Shown here: positions 58,104 to 64,000 of the stretch, in pieces
Layout: each line of letters starts with the position of its first letter
Numbering within the stretch: position 1 is the stretch's first letter
Assembly: GCA_963700745.1 (NCBI GenBank)
Contig: CAVOYT010000001.1
Coordinates: 62,001 to 126,000 of the forward strand
Length of the DNA: 64,000 nt
Source: UBA10649 sp963700745
Lineage (GTDB): Bacteria; Actinomycetota; Actinomycetes; S36-B12
Direction of reading: 5' to 3'
Translations under genes and position numbers: made by a program
Notes under the pieces: generated by a model
What the model was told of the DNA's origin: nothing
Seen by the model: only the letters and a program-made list of their open reading frames with translations
The model's database searches: none

Positions 58104-58540
58104 GTCCCGCTCCTCGGCTCGTCGTCATCGAGGCCCCCCACGGGCCCCCTAGGCGCGAGGATCCCACGGCAGGAGCCCTCCACGCGCGCCACGTCGACGC
58201 AGCCCGGGATCTCGTGCGCGTCAGACAGCGTGACGAGGGTGCGGCTCGCCAGGGCTGCGGCTCCTGCCTCGTTCCCTCGCGCGCTGTGCGTCAGGGCGGC
58301 GCCCCACTGCGCCAGTGCTCGCCACGCATCGCGGTCCGCCGAGGGCGCGGTCCGCCAGCGCATCTCGAACACCTCGTGGGCGTGGAACGGCAGCCCGCGC
58401 TGGAGGTAGTCGAGGGCGAGGAGCCAGACCAGGTCGTCGGACAGCTCGCTCACGTCGGGGATGCCGGGGACGACGAGGGACGGATCGGCGTCATCGGGGA
58501 GCGGCCGACCGAGCGCATCGCGGGAGCGCTCGGGGGTCAC
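58100..58540 (-). CDS. DUF309 domain protein
   Basis: 146 residues, GTG start. RDALGRPLPDDADPSL and the YLQRGLPFHAHEVFEMRWR segment with its HAHEVxE motif identify DUF309, a small helical family of unknown role. Overlaps the hydrolase stop (GTGA) and the H-NOX start (ATGA). The conserved His/Glu set might bind metal; that is a guess. Confidence 0.88.
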   Translation of the reverse strand: MTPERSRDALGRPLPDDADPSLVVPGIPDVSELSDDLVWLLALDYLQRGLPFHAHEVFEMRWRTAPSADRDAWRALAQWGAALTHSARGNEAGAAALASRTLVTLSDAHEIPGCVDVARVEGSCRGILAPRGPVGGLDDDEPRSGT

Positions 58541-59457
58541 GGCCGCTCGATCTCGCGCAACCAGCCCGTCAGCGTCGCGGTGAAGAGCTCCGGCTGCTCC
58601 TCGTGGGGGAAGTGCCCGGCCTCGAGGTCGAACCGGGCGTAGGGGGCCCGCACGTAGGCATCACTGCCGTCGACGGATGTCGCGAGCATCATCGGATCGT
58701 GCGCGCCGTGCAGCTGCAGGACGGCCCGCTGGACCGGGGCCTCCATCAGCGACATGTAGGTGATGCCGTCGGGCCGGATCGAGGACCGCACGGCCCAGCG
58801 GTGGTACTCCACGGCCGTGTGCGCCGTCGGCCAGCGCAGGAAGGCGCTGCGGAACGCGTCGGCGGTGGCCTCGTCGAGCCAGGCATCGTCCAGCGACCAC
58901 TCGGACAGCAGGTCGCGCACGCGTTCGCCGTCGCGGGCGGTCAGGGAGCGCTCCGGCAGGAACGGCCACTGGAAGCCGACGGCGTAGCTCATGGCGCTGC
59001 GCTGCCGGTGGTCGCGCAGGAGCGCCCGACGCAGCTGGCGTGGATGCGGCATGGACACCGGGACGATGGCCCGGACGACCTCGGGCTCCAGGACGGCGGT
59101 GGACCACGCGACCAGGCCGCCCCAGCCATGACCGACGATCACCGCCTCTGGGACGCCCAGGCTGCGGATGACGCCCGCCACGTCCGACGACAGGGTGCGC
59201 GGGTCGTAGCCCTCCGGGGGGTGGTCCGACCCGCCGTAGCCGCGCAGGTCCATGGCGATGGCGCGGTAGCCGGCCTCGGCGAGGGCCGTCAACTGCTGGC
59301 GCCAGGTCCACCAGAACGTCGGGAAGCCGTGCAGCAGCAGGACGGCCGGACCCTCACCGATGTCGACGACGTGGAACCGAGCGCCGTTCGCCGCGACATC
59401 CCGGTGCGTCCACGGGCCGGCGACCAGGATGGCCGCATCGGGCTCGGGCAGCGGCAC
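58537..59457 (-). CDS. alpha/beta-hydrolase, epoxide-hydrolase-like, with Gly at the nucleophile position
   Basis: 306 residues. Oxyanion-hole HGFP (residues 43-46), then the nucleophile elbow VGHGWGG where residue 111 is Gly instead of Asp/Ser. A late Asp (HGAHDP) and the catalytic His (EAGHFPHEE) remain. By position it matches mycobacterial ephE (Rv3670). Without a nucleophile it may be non-hydrolytic or use another mechanism. Four bases after the holin-like gene. Confidence 0.88.
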   Translation of the reverse strand: MPLPEPDAAILVAGPWTHRDVAANGARFHVVDIGEGPAVLLLHGFPTFWWTWRQQLTALAEAGYRAIAMDLRGYGGSDHPPEGYDPRTLSSDVAGVIRSLGVPEAVIVGHGWGGLVAWSTAVLEPEVVRAIVPVSMPHPRQLRRALLRDHRQRSAMSYAVGFQWPFLPERSLTARDGERVRDLLSEWSLDDAWLDEATADAFRSAFLRWPTAHTAVEYHRWAVRSSIRPDGITYMSLMEAPVQRAVLQLHGAHDPMMLATSVDGSDAYVRAPYARFDLEAGHFPHEEQPELFTATLTGWLREIERP

Positions 59458-59461
59458 GTGC

Positions 59462-59879
59462 CTAGGTGCCCGTGACTTCAGGCGCTTCGACGAGGGGCTT
59501 GCCCGACAGCGCCGCCTTGGTCTTCTCGAGCTCGGCCAGGGCGATCGTCGGCGGCTTCGCCGCCTCGAAGTTCCGCTTGGCGATGAAGGCCGTCACCGCG
59601 GCGATGATGAGCAGCAGCACCGCCACGATCAGCATGCCGGCCCAGATCGGCAGGCCCGAGAGCCACGAGGACGAAGGCCAGGGTCAGGAGCAGGAAGAGC
59701 ACGGCGAAGACCGCGATGAGCATCGTGGCCAGGCCCAGGGCCCCGCCGATGCCCACCTTGGTGCCGGAGTCGGACATCTCGGTCTTGAACAGGTCGGCCT
59801 GCGCCTTGGCCAGTCGCTGCGCGTCAGCGACGGTCTTGGTGACCAGGTCCTTGATGCTCGGCTGTGGCTGAGGTGGCAT
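59462..59879 (-). CDS. phage-holin-family-like small membrane protein, one frame break
   Basis: MPPQPQPSIKDLVTKTVADAQ, an amphipathic KAQADLFKTEM helix, then two membrane helices (GLATMLIAVFAVLFLLLTLAF and, after an extra base at about 59660, LPIWAGMLIVAVLLLIIAAV), ending AALSGKPLVEAPEVTGT at the TAG 59462. About 138 residues, matching actinobacterial Phage_holin_3_6-type proteins (Rv3669 position). Not evidence of a phage. Confidence 0.82.
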
Positions 59880-59910
59880 GGAATCCTCCGGTTGGGCGGC
59901 TGGTCGAAGG

Positions 59911-61191
59911 CTATCGGGCGTCGTCCCCCTCGTACACGTCCGGGATTCCGTCGTGGTCCTCGTCCGCCTCCTCTCGGGCGTACACCTCGGCGTAGTGACG
60001 GTTCCGCGAGCGCAGGGCGATGGCGGCGAGGGCAGCGGCCGCGACGGACGCGGTCAGGACGGCCACCTTGGCCGAGTCGAGCAGGGCCGGTTCGGGGTAG
60101 TAGGCGAGCTCGGTGATGAGCAGGGCGACGGTGAAGCCGATGCCGGCGAGGACTCCGATGGCGCCGACGTCACGCCAGGCCATGTCGGAGTTCAGGCTGG
60201 CGCGGGTGAACCTGGCCGTGAGCCAGGCTGCGCCGAGCACGCCGATCGGCTTTCCGACGACCAGGCCCAGCATGATGCCGATCGCGACGGGGGTGGCCAG
60301 CGAGTCCGCGAGGCCGACGGAGCGGAAGTCGACTCCGGCGGCGAAGAAGGCGAACAGTGGGACGCACACGCCCGCGCTGATCGGGTGGATCCGGTGGCCG
60401 AGCCGGTCGGCGGGGGACTCCTTCTCGCCGGGGTCCGTGCGCACCCGGGTGAGGAAGCCGAACACGACGCCGGCGATGGTCGCGTGAACGCCGCTCTCAT
60501 GGGTGAAGTACCACCCGACCAGGACGAGCGGCACGTAGAGGAACGGCGTGGTGATGCGACGCCGCTGGGCGAGCCAGTAGATCGCATACGTCGCCAGGGC
60601 CGCCAGGAACCACGGCAGCGAGAACTTCTCGGAGTAGAAGATGGCGATGACCGTGATGGCGCCCAGATCGTCGACGACGGCAAGGGTGAGCAGGAACGCA
60701 CGCAGCGCGACGGGGAGGCGGCGCCCGACGACGGCCAGGATGGCCAGGGCGAAGGCGATGTCCGTCGCCATCGGGATGCCCCAGCCGGTGACGTCGCCGT
60801 CGACGGCCAGCATGTTGACGACGACGAAGACCAGCGCCGGCACGATCATGCCGCCGATCGCGGCGGCGGCGGGGACGACTGCCTCTCGGACCTTGGACAG
60901 CGAGCCGAGGACCAGTTCGTGCTTCAGCTCGAGGCCGACGACGAAGAAGAAGACCGCCAGCAGCCCGTCCGCGGCCCAGATGCCCAGGGGCAGGTCCAGG
61001 TGGAGCGATACCGGCCCGGCCTTCATGTCGACGAGAGCGGTGTAGCTGTCACCCCAGGGGGAGTTCGCCCAGGCCAGGGCCACCACGGCGGCGATGAGCA
61101 GGAGGACGCCGCCGATGGTCTCGTCGCGCAGTTGCTCGCGCAGCCAGGTGACCTGGCTGAGGCCGGGGCGGCTGAGGAACTCGGTGCTCAT
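59911..61191 (-). CDS. nhaA: Na+/H+ antiporter NhaA
   Basis: 426 residues, about 12 helices, intact. GGVLLLIAAVVALAWANS, FFVVGLELKHELVLGSLS, PMATDIAFALAILAVVG and LLTLAVVDDLGAITVIAIFY, with the paired Asp residues (VVDD) that exchange Na+ for protons. Exports Na+ at alkaline pH. Its C-terminus is unusually acidic (EEADEDHDGIPDVYEGDD). Transcribed after acs, 41 bases behind its stop. Confidence 0.93.
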   Translation of the reverse strand: MSTEFLSRPGLSQVTWLREQLRDETIGGVLLLIAAVVALAWANSPWGDSYTALVDMKAGPVSLHLDLPLGIWAADGLLAVFFFVVGLELKHELVLGSLSKVREAVVPAAAAIGGMIVPALVFVVVNMLAVDGDVTGWGIPMATDIAFALAILAVVGRRLPVALRAFLLTLAVVDDLGAITVIAIFYSEKFSLPWFLAALATYAIYWLAQRRRITTPFLYVPLVLVGWYFTHESGVHATIAGVVFGFLTRVRTDPGEKESPADRLGHRIHPISAGVCVPLFAFFAAGVDFRSVGLADSLATPVAIGIMLGLVVGKPIGVLGAAWLTARFTRASLNSDMAWRDVGAIGVLAGIGFTVALLITELAYYPEPALLDSAKVAVLTASVAAAALAAIALRSRNRHYAEVYAREEADEDHDGIPDVYEGDDAR

Positions 61192-61231
61192 CACTTCACC
61201 CTAGCCAACGCGCAGCAGCGGCGGCAGAAGG

Positions 61232-63214
61232 TCAATCCTCCGAGCTCGACGCCGCGAGGCCGGTGGCGATGAGGCCCATCACCGCGGGGTCGGCGAGCGT
61301 GGTGGCGTCCCCGAGGGTGCGGTTCTCGGCGACGTCGCGCAGCAGGCGGCGCATGATCTTGCCGGAACGGGTCTTCGGGAGCTCGGCGACGACCATGATC
61401 TGCCGGGGCTTGGCGATCGGGCCGATCTCGTGAGCGACGTGATTGCGCAGATCCGCGATGATCTGCGCGCCGTCGGCCTCCTCCTGCGGAACGCCGCCGC
61501 GCAGGATGACGAAGGCCACGATGCCCTGGCCGGTGGTGTCGTCCGCTGCGCCCACCACCGCGGCCTCGGCGACCTTGGGGTGGGACACCAGCGCGGACTC
61601 CACCTCGGTCGTGGAGATGCGGTGCCCGGACACGTTCATCACGTCGTCGACGCGGCCGAGCAGCCAGATCGCGCCGTCCTCGTCCCACTTGGCGCCGTCG
61701 CCGGCGAAGTAGTAGTGCGGCCATCGCGACCAGTAGGTGTCGACGTATCGCTGGTTGTCGCCCCAGATGCCGCGCAGCATGGAGGGCCACGGCTCGGTCA
61801 GCACGAGATAGCCGCCGCCTCCGTTGCCGACGGGGGTCCCGTTGTCGTCGACGATCGCGGCGCCGATCCCGGGCAGGGGGCCCATGGCCGAGCCCGGCTT
61901 GCACGTCGTCACGCCGGGCAGCGGCGAGATCATCATCGCGCCGGTCTCCGTCTGCCACCAGGTGTCCACGATCGGGCAGCGGCCGCCGCCGATGACGTCG
62001 CGGTACCACATCCAGGCCTCCGGGTTGATCGGCTCGCCGACCGATCCCAGGAGTCGCAGGCTGGACAGGTCCTTGCCCTGCGGCAGGTCGTCGCCCCACT
62101 TCATGAAGGTCCGGATCGCGGTGGGCGCCGTGTAGAGGATGGTCACGCCGTGCTGCTCGACGATGTCCCACCAGCGGTCCTTCGCCGGGGTGTCGGGCGT
62201 GCCCTCGTAGACCACCTGCGTGACGCGGTTGGCCAGCGGGCCGTAGACGATGTACGAGTGCCCGGTGACCCAGCCGATGTCCGCGGTGCACCAGTAGACA
62301 TCGGAGTCGGGCTTGAGGTCGAAGACGTTGCGATGGGTGAACGCGACCTGGGTCAGGTAGCCGCCCGACGTGTGCAGGATGCCCTTCGGCTTCCCCGTGG
62401 TGCCGGACGTGTAGAGGATGAACAGCGGGTGCTCGGCCTCGAACGCCTCCGGTGCGTGGACCTCGGACTGGCGCTCGACGATGTCGTGCCACCACACGTC
62501 GAGTCCGTCGTTCCAGTCGACGTCGCCGCCCGTCCTTCGGACCACCAGCACGTGCTCGACGGTCGGGCATTCCGCGACCGCCTCGTCCACCGCTGGCTTG
62601 AGCGCCATCGCCGAGCCACGGCGGTTCTGCCCGTCGCTCGTGATCACCAGCTTCGCCTGCGCGTCGTCGATCCGGCTGCGCAGCGCCTCCGCTGAGAAGC
62701 CGGCGAACACCACCGAGTGCGGGGCGCCGATGCGCGCGCAGGCCAGCATCGCGACGATCGCCTCGGGGATCATCGGCAGGTAGATGGCGACGCGATCGCC
62801 GGCCACGAGCCCGAGTTCGGTCAGTGCGTTCGCCGCCTTCGACACCTCGACCATGAGCTCGGCGTACGTGACGTCGCGCCGGTCGCCCGGCTCGCCCTCG
62901 AAGCGGATCGCGACCTGGTCGCCGAAGCCGTCCTCCACGTGCCGGTCGACGCAGTTGTAGGCGACGTTCAGCTTCCCGTCGGCGAACCAGCGGGCGAAGG
63001 GAGCATCGGACCAGTCGAGCACCTCGGTGAACGGCTCGGCCCAGGACAGGTAGCGCGCCTGCTCCGCCCAGAAGTCGAGGCGATCGGCCGCGGCATCGTC
63101 GTACATCGCCGCCGTGGCGTTGGCCTGCGCGGCGAACTCCGGGCTCGGCGGGAACAGCCGATCCTCATGCAGCAGGTTGGACAGGGCATCGTTGTTGGCC
63201 TTCTCGTTGGTCAC
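61232..63214 (-). CDS. acs: acetyl-CoA synthetase
   Basis: 660 residues, intact: ILYTSGTTGKPKGILHT (AMP-forming P-loop), GWVTGHSYIVYGPL, WWQTETGAMMISPLPG, YFAGDGAKWDEDGAIWLLGRVDD and PKTRSGKIMRR, whose Lys is the acetylation-regulated catalytic residue. Converts acetate, CoA and ATP to acetyl-CoA. Heads a run of same-strand genes down to the GGDEF gene. Divergent from the Fic-like gene with only 38 bases between. Confidence 0.95.
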   Translation of the reverse strand: MTNEKANNDALSNLLHEDRLFPPSPEFAAQANATAAMYDDAAADRLDFWAEQARYLSWAEPFTEVLDWSDAPFARWFADGKLNVAYNCVDRHVEDGFGDQVAIRFEGEPGDRRDVTYAELMVEVSKAANALTELGLVAGDRVAIYLPMIPEAIVAMLACARIGAPHSVVFAGFSAEALRSRIDDAQAKLVITSDGQNRRGSAMALKPAVDEAVAECPTVEHVLVVRRTGGDVDWNDGLDVWWHDIVERQSEVHAPEAFEAEHPLFILYTSGTTGKPKGILHTSGGYLTQVAFTHRNVFDLKPDSDVYWCTADIGWVTGHSYIVYGPLANRVTQVVYEGTPDTPAKDRWWDIVEQHGVTILYTAPTAIRTFMKWGDDLPQGKDLSSLRLLGSVGEPINPEAWMWYRDVIGGGRCPIVDTWWQTETGAMMISPLPGVTTCKPGSAMGPLPGIGAAIVDDNGTPVGNGGGGYLVLTEPWPSMLRGIWGDNQRYVDTYWSRWPHYYFAGDGAKWDEDGAIWLLGRVDDVMNVSGHRISTTEVESALVSHPKVAEAAVVGAADDTTGQGIVAFVILRGGVPQEEADGAQIIADLRNHVAHEIGPIAKPRQIMVVAELPKTRSGKIMRRLLRDVAENRTLGDATTLADPAVMGLIATGLAASSSED

Positions 63215-63252
63215 GATGCCTAGTGAACCAAAGCACTCGGTTAGATGGGGGC

Positions 63253-64000
63253 GTGTTCGAGACCCCGAGTGACCCGCTGGCCGTCCTTGCCGCCGATGAG
63301 AGGGTGGCGGCAGCAGTCCTGGCGGCCCGCGAGGAGATCGACGCGCTGCTCTGGCGGCGCGACGTGCGGGCGGCGGCGGCCGAGGTGGCGTCCGCGTCGA
63401 TCCAGCGGGGCGCGCGCGACTCCGCGGCCATTGATGGCGCCGATCTGGTCCTGCCGGACGATTCCCCGATGGGACGGGTGCTGGACGCTGCCCTGCGTCT
63501 CACGGCGGCCGTGCCGACGCAGGTCGAGGTCTTCGCGCGCGCACCGCTGCAGGCGCTGGCGCACCTGCACGCGCTGACCGCGACCGGCTTCGTTCCCGCG
63601 AGCGACCTCGGTCGGCCACGCGAGGGTGATGCGGCCGACGACCCGCTGAACCTGGGACCGGTCGTGCCGGCTGGTGCGGCCGCGGATCGACTCGCCCGGC
63701 TGGCCGGCACCCTGACCACCCCGACCGAGGCGCCGGCCCTGGTCGTGGCGGCGATCGCGCACGCGGAACTGGCGGCCCTGCGGCCGTTCGCGTGGGGCTC
63801 GGGACTGCTGGCGCGCGCAGCGACCCGGCTGGTCGTGGCCGGACGCGGCGTCGATCCGTCGCTCTTCAGCATCCCCGAGCACGGGATGCTCGAGCTCGGG
63901 CGCCCGGCCTACGTCAAGGCGCTGCTTGCCTACGCCTCAGGCACGCCCGCCGGAGTCTCGGAGTTCCTCGTGTGGCACTCGACGGCGATTGCGCTGGGGG
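63253..64000 (+). CDS. Fic/DOC-like protein with degenerate active site (3' truncated by window edge)
   Basis: GTG 63253; open to the end of the window (249 residues). SAAIDGADL (about residue 58) resembles the S-x-x-x-E-G inhibitory motif of Fic proteins. AELAALRPFAWGSGLLARAA corresponds to the HPFxxGNGRxxR loop, but the His is Arg, the Asn is Ser and the first Arg is Leu. YVKALLAYASGTPAGVSEFL is like the Fic C-terminal helices. AMP-transfer is therefore doubtful; the protein may be a catalytically dead relative. Homology is by eye only. Confidence 0.55.
   Translation, partial: MFETPSDPLAVLAADERVAAAVLAAREEIDALLWRRDVRAAAAEVASASIQRGARDSAAIDGADLVLPDDSPMGRVLDAALRLTAAVPTQVEVFARAPLQALAHLHALTATGFVPASDLGRPREGDAADDPLNLGPVVPAGAAADRLARLAGTLTTPTEAPALVVAAIAHAELAALRPFAWGSGLLARAATRLVVAGRGVDPSLFSIPEHGMLELGRPAYVKALLAYASGTPAGVSEFLVWHSTAIALG

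Noticed and set aside
59462..59879. Prophage signal from the holin-like gene
   Set aside because: The family is a normal chromosomal actinobacterial membrane protein and no other phage genes are nearby.
59878..61272. 464-codon plus-strand open frame opposite nhaA
   Set aside because: Asp/Gly/Arg-rich antisense shadow of an intact transporter gene.

Overview
The window is GC-rich DNA from an actinobacterium. It carries WhiB, a Crp of the mycobacterial type, MarP, RecR next to dnaX, an actinobacterial small SRP RNA and a MhuD-type haem oxygenase. The overall gene complement suggests Propionibacteriales/Nocardioidaceae (for example an Aeromicrobium-like strain), but that placement is inference. 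Genes are packed tightly, often with ATGA/GTGA overlaps.

Layout: 1-6.1 kb holds a truncated 5'-nucleotidase, a small membrane protein, an F420/NADP oxidoreductase-type protein, an MBL hydrolase, a zinc-ribbon membrane protein and an ABC-F ATPase. 6.1-9.2 kb has an aldo/keto reductase, type II NADH dehydrogenase and a secreted protein. 9.26-12.6 kb is the three-gene transglutaminase / alpha-E / circularly permuted ATP-grasp operon (minus). 12.8-15.8 kb is pntA-pntB. 15.8-18.8 kb has upp, a TadA partner protein, tadA, a LytR_C protein and a hemerythrin. 19-25 kb has a DEAD-box helicase, ppc and an ABC exporter. 25-30.4 kb has a MhuD-like haem oxygenase, UspA, a 790-bp stretch with two repeated leader blocks, a methyltransferase and a NarL-type two-component system with a divergent small membrane protein. 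30.5-38.7 kb has two tRNA-Ser genes, an MFS transporter, SRP RNA, dnaX, recR, a VOC protein, lysC-asd and a winged-helix protein. 38.7-46.3 kb has a cupin, a methyltransferase abutting an IS110-family remnant, a sulfotransferase, tRNA-Pro, ACC deaminase, a phosphoesterase, a YqeY-like protein and a class A PBP.

From 44 to 64 kb the order PBP / whiB / two ArsA-type ATPases / DUF4177-like protein / ridA / NUDIX / MBL / crp / nth / NUDIX / marP ... hydrolase / holin-like ... acs matches, from memory, the Mycobacterium tuberculosis ponA2-whiB4-...-marP-...-acs block. It is interrupted here by an MFS/TetR pair and by an inserted DUF309 / H-NOX / GGDEF group that looks like a nitric-oxide-to-c-di-GMP module, translationally coupled to an alpha/beta-hydrolase whose nucleophile position is glycine.

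Many conserved housekeeping genes between about 6.4 and 46 kb (dnaX, asd, lysC, ppc, upp, pntAB, the PBP and others) are split by one-base shifts, often at short G or C runs. The other frame then continues the same protein family. The simplest reading is uncorrected consensus indels, not mass pseudogenisation, so each such gene is annotated as one CDS across its fragments, with the break noted. No CRISPR array, rRNA, prophage or replication origin was seen.
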